The position numbers were made by a program, and so were the translations under genes. DNA of 64,000 nt from Angelakisella massiliensis (GTDB lineage Bacteria > Bacillota > Clostridia > Oscillospirales > Ruminococcaceae), in contig NZ_LT629944.1 in NCBI RefSeq assembly GCF_900104675.1, positions 890,199 to 954,198 on the forward strand, given 5' to 3'. Under the pieces are notes generated by a model. That model saw only the letters and a program-made list of their open reading frames with translations. It had not been told where the DNA came from and did no database searches. Below, in pieces: positions 8,187-16,242 of this stretch. How positions within the stretch are numbered: the stretch's first letter is position 1; each line of letters begins with the position of its first letter.

Positions 8187-9560
8187 TCAGGCGCAACCCT
8201 TCTCCCTGGACAAACGGGAGAACAAACGGGCCAGCACAATCACCGCCGCAGCCGAAAGGATCACTTCCGCCACAAACTGCGCATAGGCCAGGCCATAGAG
8301 GGGGAACAGCCAGTTGAGGATGCACAGAGCGGGGATCTCCAGCAACACTTTCCGCAAAATAGCGAATACCAGAGCCTCCCGGCCCATTCCCACCGCCTGG
8401 AACACGCCCACTGCCAGAAAATCCACACACAGAAAGGGCAGCCCCAGGCAGAAGCCATGCAGGAAACGGGAACCATAATCAATGATGATCTGATTATCCA
8501 TAAACAGGGACACAAAGAAGCCGGGGAAGATGAAATAGAAAACGGCCACTGTAGTAATCAGAGTAAGGGCGGCACGGGCGGCAAACCATACAGTTTGTTT
8601 CATCCGGCGGATGTTGCCGCTGGCGTAATTGTAGCTGATCAGCGGCATGATGCCCTGAGAAAGTCCCATGGAAATATACATGGGCACCATGTAGATCTTA
8701 TAGGTGATGCCCATAGCGGCCACGGCATCCGCGCCATAGGCGGAGGTAAAGTTATTCAAAATGGTCATGCCGGTAACATTGAGGAGATTTTGGATGGCGG
8801 CGGGAATTCCAACACCGCAGACCCCCAGAACAATCTCCTTTTTGAGGGTGAACTTTCTGGGATCGATGCAGACATAAGTCCGTCCCCGCTTGACCGCCAG
8901 CAGCACCAGAAAATAGATACAGGCCACACAGTTGGAGAGGAATGTGGCACATCCCGCTCCCGCGGCCCCCAGATTCAGACCCCAGGGGAGAATGAAGATG
9001 GGGTCCAGCACAATATTGAGCAAACATCCGCTCATGGTGCCTATGCTGGCGTGAAGGGCAGAACCCTCTGCCCGCACCAGATAAGCCATCACCACATTGA
9101 GAATGGCGGGGGTGGCTCCCAGTGTAACAGTCCAGTAAAGGTAACCGGCGGTAGCTTCCCAGGTAACACTGTCCGCTCCCAGCAGGGTCATCAGCGGTCC
9201 CCAGAAAACCGTGCATCCCAGGGAGAACAGCAGTCCAAAAGCCACCGCGCAGCAAAAGCCGAAGGAAGAGCTGCGGGAAACGGTTTCATAGTCCTTGCGC
9301 CCCAGAGCACGGCTCATCATGCTGGAGCTGCCCACACCGAAAAGGTTGTTGACCGCGTTGAAGGCCAGCAGTACCGGCGCTGCCAGGGTAACAGCGGCAT
9401 TCTGTACCGGATTGCCCAGCATACCTACAAAATAGGTATCGGCCAGGTTATAAAGAACCATCACCAGAGAACTGAGAATGGTGGGAACAGCCAGCTGCGC
9501 CACCGCTCTGGGAATGGGAGCTTGCTCAAAAAGGACGGTTTTACTGATGGATTGGGCCAT
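8187..9560 (-). CDS. MATE family efflux transporter
   Basis: 457 residues, normal for the family. Twelve membrane segments are predicted in two six-helix halves. The protein opens with the typical amphipathic N-terminus and PIPRAVAQLAVPTILSSL, and the first half holds YNLADTYFVGMLG. MATE proteins export cationic drugs or metabolites using a Na+ or H+ gradient. The start ATG 9560 follows an AGGAGAT site. It appears monocistronic. The 430 nt between its start and the gene ending at 10013 show no further gene. A second, unrelated MATE gene is at 50369. Confidence 0.93.
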   Translation of the reverse strand: MAQSISKTVLFEQAPIPRAVAQLAVPTILSSLVMVLYNLADTYFVGMLGNPVQNAAVTLAAPVLLAFNAVNNLFGVGSSSMMSRALGRKDYETVSRSSSFGFCCAVAFGLLFSLGCTVFWGPLMTLLGADSVTWEATAGYLYWTVTLGATPAILNVVMAYLVRAEGSALHASIGTMSGCLLNIVLDPIFILPWGLNLGAAGAGCATFLSNCVACIYFLVLLAVKRGRTYVCIDPRKFTLKKEIVLGVCGVGIPAAIQNLLNVTGMTILNNFTSAYGADAVAAMGITYKIYMVPMYISMGLSQGIMPLISYNYASGNIRRMKQTVWFAARAALTLITTVAVFYFIFPGFFVSLFMDNQIIIDYGSRFLHGFCLGLPFLCVDFLAVGVFQAVGMGREALVFAILRKVLLEIPALCILNWLFPLYGLAYAQFVAEVILSAAAVIVLARLFSRLSREKGCA

Positions 9561-10012
9561 GAAGTCATCTCCTGTAACTAGTCATGATATGCGGTTTGTC
9601 CCACAAAGCACCTGCCGCAAAATGGTGAGCCTTGTGGAAAAAGGGCGTTAAAGAATATTGTAGCACAAAAAAAAAATTTGTATACCCCTCCGCTTAAAAG
9701 GAAACGCTGCTGCCATCTTCTCCCTTTATCCCTGCTCCTGATGGATGAAAGTGTCCCCAAGGGGCAAAAATGGAGACAGCTTTCCAAGCCGGCAATGCGG
9801 AGGCAGAGTTTTTTTCTGTGTCAACATAGCTGCGGGGTCGGCAGGAATAAACTGTTTTCATCAGTACACTGCCCCATCGCCACGGCGAAAGTCCCAGGGA
9901 GGCTGTCTTTCTTTTGTCTGCCATTCTCTTTTCTCAGGAAAATGACTTATAAACAAATCCTCCCTGTGTATACACTCCCTTGTGGCCTGGCATTTTTGGG
10001 GGAACACCAGCA

Positions 10013-11203
10013 TCACGGCAGCGTTTCGATCTGGCATTTTGTCAGCATCAGGCGGCGAAAACAGGCCCATTCCTCTCCCAGCTCCGCCAGCCTTTGGGCC
10101 ATGGCACGGTCTGGCTGCTGCCACAGGGTCAGCTTTAGCTCCAGTTTTCCTTTTTTGACAGCGGACCGCCAAAAGCCTTTGATCACGCCCCCCTCCAAAA
10201 CGGCCCCGGGATTTCCCACCGTTTTCCATACCAGCCGCTGGAGCCTGGGGTCCTCCAGGATCAAAGACCGGTCCCGCAGATCCAGGTAAGGGTCATGGGG
10301 CCCCAGAAGCATCAGACGCCTGCCCTCATCTCCATCCTCCACCGGGTCTGCCGACAGCATCCAGCACTTCTTCCCCTCCAACGTCACCGGTTCCAGCTCT
10401 TCCTCCATCCCTGCCCACAGACGCTTTGCCTGAGCGGGAGTACATCCCAACCAGTCCCCCAGTTCCCGCGGGACAGCAGGACCATAGCAGCGGAGGAATT
10501 TTCTCACCAGTTCCCGTTCCTCCTCCTCAGTGGGTTGGGCCAGGGGATGTCCCAGCCAGGCCCGGCAGGAGGTGAATTGGGGGCTGTCGTTCTCTCTGCG
10601 GCCAAACACCACCAACGACCGGAAAGCACAGGGCCGCAGCAGAAAGGAAACCACCGCGCCCCCCACAGTCTGACGGTCGGGACTGCCGTACATGGAAGGG
10701 GCCCGCCACAGAGGCAGCTTTTCCCGTGGAAGAAGAGGCTCCGCCTGCTGTGCCAGTACCCGGTCCAGTTCCTCCTTGCTGACAACGGTGTTTTCATCCA
10801 GATATCCGGCGGCCTTTTCCACCATGGGCAGCAGCTGGTCAAATGTCATCCCCAAATAATCCAGCGCCAGCCCTACACCCTTGGTATAGATCCAGGGTTC
10901 TTCCCCGTTTCGGGCGGCCAAAGGAGCCAGAAAGACATTCCTCTCTTTGGTGGGAAACACCACCGGCGCGCCCCGGTAGCTCCATGCCTGGAGCAGGGTT
11001 TTATTTTGATACAGGGCCTCCTCCAGTTGTTCCCGGGAGCAGTCCGTCACCCGGTTGAACATGGCGGTTTCCCACGCCCCGGGAGGAGAATTCTGCATTC
11101 CACAGGCCCCTGCCGCCTCTTCCAGGGCACCGGCGGGCAGCCTTTCCAGCAGGTGATGGGCACGCAGGCGATGGTGCCGCACCGCCTGAGAGGTGAGCAT
11201 CAT
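10013..11203 (-). CDS. Winged-helix DNA-binding protein, AlkZ/YcaQ-like (HTH_42)
   Basis: 396 residues from ATG 11203, chosen because GGAAGGGGG stands nine bases upstream. The chain follows the HTH_42 layout: N-terminal SQAVRHHRLRAHHLL, the CGMQNSPPGAWETAMFNRV block, a tandem winged-helix core, and a C-terminal beta barrel with LLGPHDPYLDLRDRSLI. Characterised members (AlkZ/AlkX) are DNA glycosylases that unhook interstrand crosslinks or excise bulky alkyl adducts. I cannot map the QxQ/QxD catalytic motif with confidence here, so the enzyme activity is inferred. A second alkylation-repair gene lies next to it. Confidence 0.8.
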   Translation of the reverse strand: MMLTSQAVRHHRLRAHHLLERLPAGALEEAAGACGMQNSPPGAWETAMFNRVTDCSREQLEEALYQNKTLLQAWSYRGAPVVFPTKERNVFLAPLAARNGEEPWIYTKGVGLALDYLGMTFDQLLPMVEKAAGYLDENTVVSKEELDRVLAQQAEPLLPREKLPLWRAPSMYGSPDRQTVGGAVVSFLLRPCAFRSLVVFGRRENDSPQFTSCRAWLGHPLAQPTEEEERELVRKFLRCYGPAVPRELGDWLGCTPAQAKRLWAGMEEELEPVTLEGKKCWMLSADPVEDGDEGRRLMLLGPHDPYLDLRDRSLILEDPRLQRLVWKTVGNPGAVLEGGVIKGFWRSAVKKGKLELKLTLWQQPDRAMAQRLAELGEEWACFRRLMLTKCQIETLP

Positions 11204-11498
11204 TCTTATATTCCCCCTTCCCACATCCAATCCTTTGGAACGATGTGACGTTTTTATCAAAACAGTTTTATAGGCACCATCGTTTCATGGGTCAGCCTGT
11301 TCCACACATCCCGGGGATGGGCTTGGAAAAACGGCCCGCTGTATTTTAAGGCGAAAACCCCAGCAAAAAACATCATCTGTCCCATGCCGCCTCAGGCTCA
11401 GGAAGGGTCCGTTTTTCACTGTCCCGCAAATTTCAAATCGTTTTTGGGCGGATGACAATTCTTTCTTTTCCTGACCCCTCTATACGCCCCGGCAGCTG

Positions 11499-12197
11499 TT
11501 ACGCTTTCCACCGCAGGGTCCTGAGGAAGGTTTTCTGTTCCTCTGTGATTCTGCGGCTTTCCACCGCTTTCTGAATGGTTTTATTGTGCACCCACCGATC
11601 CAGCTTTCGCTCTTGGAGCAGCGGGAGCACGGCATCATATTGTTTGGCCAGGGCGGTGGCAAAATACCACGCGGCTATCATATCCACATAATACTCCCCT
11701 GTGGGTACCGACATGGCCCAGGAGAGATACTTGGGGTCAAAATATGGCTCATCCAGATAAAAGCTCATGAGCATCCCCAGGCCAAAACGGATGGTATAGG
11801 GATGGCTGCTGCCCATCCACCGCTGAATCTGCTCCGGCAGCTGATGGGGACGGCTGCGAAACGCTCTGGGAGAAAGCAGGTCACAGACAGCCCAGTTATC
11901 CACATAAGGCAGAAAGCGTTCCAGCTCCGCCACCGTCTCCTCATAGTCCGAAAGCTGGGACAAAAGCAGTCCATGAAGGATATTTTCCTCATAAAAACCA
12001 TGGGGCAGCGCCTCCAGCAGCGTGCTGCCCTGCCCCGACTTCCGCAGCTCCGACGCCAGGCGGCGCAGCTGGGGGGTGCGCACCCCCACCATGGTCTCCG
12101 GCTGGATGCCGGGAATCAGACCCAGCTGAAAGTCCCGATAGCCGCTGTCCGCCATCTCGCTGAGCCTTTTTTCCAAAGCAGTCAGAAACTCTTCCAT
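11499..12197 (-). CDS. DNA alkylation repair protein, AlkD-like HEAT-repeat glycosylase
   Basis: 232 residues, the usual length. It contains the family opening (GIQPETMVGVRTPQLRRLASEL), a repeated helical-hairpin architecture and the signature FLPYVDNWAVCDLLSPRAF, with the Trp and Asp that contact the lesion in AlkD enzymes. It also shows ERKLDRWVHNKTIQKAVESRRI near the C-terminus. AlkD excises positively charged alkylated bases (3-methyladenine, 7-methylguanine) without base flipping. The gene lies on the same strand as the AlkZ-like gene, 295 nt upstream of it. Confidence 0.88.
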   Translation of the reverse strand: MEEFLTALEKRLSEMADSGYRDFQLGLIPGIQPETMVGVRTPQLRRLASELRKSGQGSTLLEALPHGFYEENILHGLLLSQLSDYEETVAELERFLPYVDNWAVCDLLSPRAFRSRPHQLPEQIQRWMGSSHPYTIRFGLGMLMSFYLDEPYFDPKYLSWAMSVPTGEYYVDMIAAWYFATALAKQYDAVLPLLQERKLDRWVHNKTIQKAVESRRITEEQKTFLRTLRWKA

Positions 12198-12459
12198 TCT
12201 TTCTGTCCTCCAGGTTTTTAATCTTGTCCACTAAAATTGGCCTGAAAATCCTTTTTTTGCTGTCTCAGCGGCTGGCTGCGGCAAGGGGAAATGCCTTAAA
12301 ATCTCAGCTGCCGCCTTTTTCCGGCCCTGTTGCCCATACCCTTGCTTTTACAAAAAGGAGCTCCTTTCACAAAAGCAATAACCTGGGGCGGCAGGAAGAT
12401 CCCCGCCGCCCCCAATTTCCACAGAAAGCAGTTGTGCCAAAAGCTGTTTTCTTCATCAT

Positions 12460-13167
12460 TTATCCCACTGTCACCGGTTCCCGCTCGCCCCGATAGGTAG
12501 CTTGCAGCAAAGGACCCAGCTCCTGGATTTTTTGGATGATGGCGGTGGGCTGATATCCCAGGCCCTTGGGGGTCTGATACCGTCCAAAGCCCTGGAGGAT
12601 CCGCACGGTTTTCATCCCCACCCGGTTGGCGGGATAAATATCCTGCTCCAGGCGGTCCCCCACCATCAGCGCCTGAGCGGGAGCGCAGCCCGCCTGCTGG
12701 ATCGCCCGTCGGAACAGCTCTTCCTCCGGTTTTGCCACCCCCTGCTCGCCGGAAAAAAGGCACAGGGAAAAAAGCCCATCCAATCCCAGGCGGGCCAGCT
12801 TTTCCTTCCCGTCTCCGGTGAGATTGGCGATCACTCCCAGCCGATAGTGCCCGGAAAGCTCTTTGAGGGCCTCCAATGTGCCGGGATACAGCCGGTCCAA
12901 AGAGGGGTCCCGGTGGAGCCGGCCGCTTACCGCCTCCAGCTGCTCCTCGCTGCGGGCCAGAGAGAAAATCGTGGTGCGGAGCATGGGGCTGTAATCCATC
13001 ATCGCCCGAACCATGGTGCTGCGGATCTGCTCCGGCGCATAGTCCAGGTCAAAGGAAAGAAACGCCTGCCGGATATCCCGGATCAACTGTTCCATCTGAG
13101 CGCTCTCGTCGATGAGAGTGCTGCCCAAATCAAAAAAAATCCATCGAATGTCATCAAACAATTTCAT
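12460..13167 (-). CDS. HAD-superfamily hydrolase
   Basis: 235 residues. Motif I is degenerate but recognisable (WIFFDLGSTLIDE): the usual second Asp is Ser, as in some HAD members. Motif II is VIANLTGD, and the C-terminal motif is PAQALMVGDRLEQDIYPANRVGMKTV with the Mg-binding GDR..D. Phosphatase or related phosphotransfer activity is expected, but the altered DxGST motif leaves it uncertain. It overlaps the NUDIX stop codon by four bases (ATGA), so the two are translationally coupled. Confidence 0.85.
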   Translation of the reverse strand: MKLFDDIRWIFFDLGSTLIDESAQMEQLIRDIRQAFLSFDLDYAPEQIRSTMVRAMMDYSPMLRTTIFSLARSEEQLEAVSGRLHRDPSLDRLYPGTLEALKELSGHYRLGVIANLTGDGKEKLARLGLDGLFSLCLFSGEQGVAKPEEELFRRAIQQAGCAPAQALMVGDRLEQDIYPANRVGMKTVRILQGFGRYQTPKGLGYQPTAIIQKIQELGPLLQATYRGEREPVTVG

Positions 13168-13727
13168 TTCTCATCACACTCGCTTGCCTTTTCCCGCCGC
13201 ATTCGGGCTGTCAGGGCCAGAATGCCCAGCTGGGTCTTGCCATCGGGCAGCTGTCCTGAGAGAGCCATTTCCTCCGCCTGGGCAAAGTCCACCGCTTCCA
13301 CCGACAAAAATTCCCCGGGGTCCAGATGCTGCCGTCCCCGGCGAAGCCCCCGGGCCAGATAGATGCGGATGACCTCGGTGCAATAACCGGGGGTAGGGAT
13401 CATCTCGGTGAGAAGCTCCAGACTTTCTGCCTGATACCCCGTTTCCTCCTCCAGCTCCCGGGCGGCGGCGGCCATGGGGTCTTCTCCCTGTTCCAGCTTG
13501 CCCGCCGGAAGCTCCAGCAGCTCCTTTCCCGCGGCAAAGCGGAACTGCCGTACCAGCAGCAGTCTGCCCTTTTCGTCCAGAGCCACTACCGATACGCCTC
13601 CATGGTGATGGACAACCTCCCGTGAAGCGGTTTTTCCGTCCTCCAGCTCCACTTGATGGACGCAAAAATCCACAATATATCCATGATAGAATTCCTTGCG
13701 TGACAGCTCCTTTTCAAAATGGACCAT
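13164..13727 (-). CDS. NUDIX hydrolase, ADP-ribose pyrophosphatase type
   Basis: 187 residues. The NUDIX box is complete: GKLEQGEDPMAAAARELEEETGYQAE (G, E, REL.EE.G positions present), starting near residue 77. The preceding strand KGRLLLVRQFRFAAGKELLELPAGKLE is typical of ADP-ribose pyrophosphatases (NudF-like). Such enzymes split ADP-ribose to AMP and ribose 5-phosphate. It is the upstream partner of the HAD gene and lies five bases after the ruvX stop on the same strand, so ruvX, this gene and the HAD gene probably form one transcript. Confidence 0.92.
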   Translation of the reverse strand: MVHFEKELSRKEFYHGYIVDFCVHQVELEDGKTASREVVHHHGGVSVVALDEKGRLLLVRQFRFAAGKELLELPAGKLEQGEDPMAAAARELEEETGYQAESLELLTEMIPTPGYCTEVIRIYLARGLRRGRQHLDPGEFLSVEAVDFAQAEEMALSGQLPDGKTQLGILALTARMRREKASECDEK

Positions 13728-13732
13728 CGCCT

Positions 13733-14170
13733 TCAGCCTCCTTGCCCCTCCCGGGGATGATTACGCCGCCAGTTGAGATAGCTTTCCAGAATAATAGTGG
13801 CAGCCACAGCGTCCACCACATTTTTTCTCTTTTTGCCCCGGGTGTCGGTGACGTTGAGATAACGGGTAGCGGTGACGGTGGTGCCCCGCTCGTCCCAATA
13901 AACCACCGGTACCTCCACCAGCTGCTGAAGGGCCGCGCCGAATTCATGGCACAGCTGGGAACGCGGTCCGGCAGAACCGTCCATATTCAGGGGGTTGCCC
14001 ACCACGATCTCCTCCACCCGCTGCTCCGCCGCCGCCCTGGCCACAGCGGCCAGCACCCGGTCCCGGTTCCATTCATGGATCACACCCACGGGGGAAGCCA
14101 GCATCTCCCCGGCATCACATACCGCAAGGCCGGTGCGGGCATCGCCATAATCCACTGCCAAAATCTTCAA
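13733..14170 (-). CDS. ruvX: Putative Holliday junction resolvase RuvX/YqgF
   Basis: 145 residues, standard for RuvX. The RNase H-like fold is marked by ILAVDYGDARTGLAVCD (catalytic Asp in VDYG), EIVVGNPLNMDGSAGPRS and VYWDERGTTVTA. The final DAVAATIILESYL contains the last acidic residue. RuvX/YqgF proteins act in 16S rRNA 5'-end processing and possibly in recombination. It is first in a three-gene operon with NUDIX and HAD genes. Confidence 0.93.
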   Translation of the reverse strand: MKILAVDYGDARTGLAVCDAGEMLASPVGVIHEWNRDRVLAAVARAAAEQRVEEIVVGNPLNMDGSAGPRSQLCHEFGAALQQLVEVPVVYWDERGTTVTATRYLNVTDTRGKKRKNVVDAVAATIILESYLNWRRNHPREGQGG

Positions 14171-14360
14171 AAGTCGTCCTCCCTCCGGCCCCTTTTCCCG
14201 GGCCGTTCACCTCTTTGTACGGGAAACCCCAGGCAGCAAAAGGGGATGAAAAAACCGTTTTGTCATCCTCTGCCTGGTGTACCTGAAGCCCTCCACGGAG
14301 GCAGTGCCTTCTGTGTTTCAGACTGCCTCATCCAGGGCCTGTAAAAAATATTATAAGCTG

Positions 14361-14815
14361 AGCGTGTCGAAAAAGTTCGGCACACTTCCAGGGGGACCCA
14401 GTCCCCCTGGATACGCCGCTTGGTTCCTGACGAAACCAGCGGCGATACCCCCGGTTTCGCGCCCCGGTGGGCGCGGGTCGTGGTATAAAAATCAGGCGCA
14501 TGTCCCTCTGAGTGTGCCGAAAGGATTCGGCACACTTCCAGGGGGACCCAGTCCCCCTGGATACGCCGCTTGGTTCCTGACGAAACCAGCGGCGATACCC
14601 CCGGTTTCGCGCCCCGGTGGGCGCGGGTCGGGGTATAAAAATCAGGCGCATGTCCCTCTGAGTGTGCCGAAAGGATTCGGCACACTTCCAGGGGGACCCA
14701 GTCCCCCTGGATACGCCGCTTGGTTCCTGACGAAACCAGCGGCGATACCCCCGGTTTCGCGCCCCGGTGGGCGCGGGTCGGGGTATAAAAATCAGGCGCA
14801 TGTCCTGATTTTTAT
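14361..14815 (+). repeat. Multi-hairpin intergenic repeat, three tandem 150-nt units (copy C)
   Basis: Units C1 14361-14510, C2 14511-14660 and C3 14661-14815. Each holds hairpins I-IV. Only C3 has a complete hairpin V; C1 and C2 run from its 5' arm (aaaaatcaggcgcatgtcc) straight into hairpin I of the next unit. C2 and C3 hairpin I is agtgtgccgaa/ttcggcacact, paired at the two positions where copy A reads C and T. C1 combines a copy A-type left arm with a C-type right arm, which suggests recombination between copies. The unit length is divisible by three, which keeps long frames open by chance. The array lies between ruvX and the DUF3006 gene. Confidence 0.85.
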
Positions 14816-14930
14816 GATTTTGAGCTTCATTTGTCCCTTAAACCAGGTTTTTCTACAGTCTGAGCTTATAAAAGTATTATAAGCATTCATTGGTAAAATT
14901 GCAAATAACAGGCCATATAAAACGGAAAAA

Positions 14931-15140
14931 TCAGTATAATTTTTCCAGCAGTTCCCTGGCCTTCTGCCGGCGGCGCAGGGTCTCCGCTCCATCGATGACA
15001 TATTCCCCCGCCACTTCCCGGACGCAGTCTCCTTCCCGCAGCCCTTTGGGCAGCAGCACCTTGGGGATATTATGGGTACGCTGGGTCTCGCTGTCCTCAC
15101 AAACAGCGTATTCTCCTTCAAAGCGGTCCACAATGAGCAT
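14931..15140 (-). CDS. DUF3006 family small protein
   Basis: 69 residues from ATG 15140, which follows GGAAAGGAG; the longer frame upstream has no ribosome site. It matches the DUF3006 pattern: LIVDRFEGEYAVCED, a beta-strand core, LLPKGLREGDCVREV and a helical C-terminus with RRRQKARELLEKLY. Family members are small barrel proteins usually encoded beside ComEC-like metallo-hydrolases, as here. The molecular role is unknown. Confidence 0.8.
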   Translation of the reverse strand: MLIVDRFEGEYAVCEDSETQRTHNIPKVLLPKGLREGDCVREVAGEYVIDGAETLRRRQKARELLEKLY

Positions 15141-15267
15141 GGTCAAAGACTCCTTTCCCAATATGATAAAGGGGGGCAGCCGGCATCGGACCAAAACACC
15201 CCGCTGTTTATACCGGAGTGACTGTACCGCTCCGGATATTTTCTTCCAAAAATGTTTCTTTTTCCTG

Positions 15268-16242
15268 TTATTTCTCGGTGGTAAAGGTGATGTCGCTGCC
15301 GTCGGTGGCGGCGATCACTGTTCCCTGATAATCGGTGCGGAAATAGCTGATGCCCATCTGGTCATACAGTTCCAGGGTCTCCTCATTGGGGTGGCCGTAG
15401 TCGTTGTCCAGCCCGCAGGAGATAACCGCCCAGGTGGGAGATACGGCAAACATGAAGTCATCCTCCAGGCTGGTGCGGCTGCCGTGATGGGGCGCGGCCA
15501 GCACATCCGCCTTCAAAGGCAGCCCCGAAGCGGCCAGATCGCCTTCCGATTCCTCCTCGGCGTCTCCCGGGAAGAGGAAGGAGGTATCCCCAAAATCCAG
15601 CCGCAGCACCATACTCATGTTATTGAGATCCTTATACTCCTCCAGGGGTCCCAGGATGGTGATGGTGGCTCCCCCGCCCAGGTCGAACTGATCCTCCGGG
15701 AGGGCGGCGCTGGTCTCCACCGGACAGCTGTCATCGGTGAGGTATGTGAGCAGCTTTTCATAGGTAACAGTGGTGGGCACCAGATCATCGGGCAGAGGCG
15801 CAAAGAGGAACTGCTCCACCGGCACCTGCTCCAGAATATCCAGCGCCCCGCCGAAATGGTCGCTGTGAGGATGGGTAACAAAGAAATAATCGATCTGCTC
15901 CACCCCGGCGTTTTCCAGATCCTCCAGAATGTCGGGAGCGGCGCTCCGTTCCGCCGCGTCGATGAGGGCGGTTTTCTCCGGCCCCAGGATCAAAATGGAG
16001 CTGCCCTGGCCCACATCCAGAAAACGCACCTCCAAAGTGCCCTCCGCCGGTCCGGCGGGGATATCGGTGTGGGTGAAATCCCCGGTGGGGATGGTGATAT
16101 CCGTCCCGGAAAGCAGCTCATTGACGGAAATGCCATAGTCTGCCAGCACCGGCTCCGCCAGCACCAGCACGCCTACCAGCATCAGCGTCAGCAGTGCCGC
16201 CAGCAGCGGATTCTTTTTAGAACGCCTTCTTCTTCTGGTCAT
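15268..16242 (-). CDS. ComEC/Rec2-like metallo-beta-lactamase fold hydrolase, secreted
   Basis: 324 residues: a basic start (TRRRRRSKKNP), one membrane segment (about 12-33) and an MBL domain. Metal ligands are seen in FFVTHPHSDHFGGALDIL (HxHxDH), FPGDAEEESEGDL and APHHGSRTSLEDDF. The domain is like the C-terminal part of ComEC, which acts as an extracellular nuclease during DNA uptake, but here it stands alone with its own export signal. It overlaps the YgiQ stop by four bases (ATGA) and precedes the DUF3006 gene. Nuclease or phosphodiesterase activity is inferred. Confidence 0.88.
   Translation of the reverse strand: MTRRRRRSKKNPLLAALLTLMLVGVLVLAEPVLADYGISVNELLSGTDITIPTGDFTHTDIPAGPAEGTLEVRFLDVGQGSSILILGPEKTALIDAAERSAAPDILEDLENAGVEQIDYFFVTHPHSDHFGGALDILEQVPVEQFLFAPLPDDLVPTTVTYEKLLTYLTDDSCPVETSAALPEDQFDLGGGATITILGPLEEYKDLNNMSMVLRLDFGDTSFLFPGDAEEESEGDLAASGLPLKADVLAAPHHGSRTSLEDDFMFAVSPTWAVISCGLDNDYGHPNEETLELYDQMGISYFRTDYQGTVIAATDGSDITFTTEK

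Noticed and set aside
8040-9581. 513-codon ORF opposite the MATE gene
   Set aside because: Low-complexity His/Gln/Gly-rich translation typical of antisense to a membrane protein.
14263-14882. Long ORFs on both strands through the 150-nt units
   Set aside because: The period is a multiple of three, which keeps frames open by chance; the DNA is explained by conserved hairpins, and the single copies A and B do not keep the frame.
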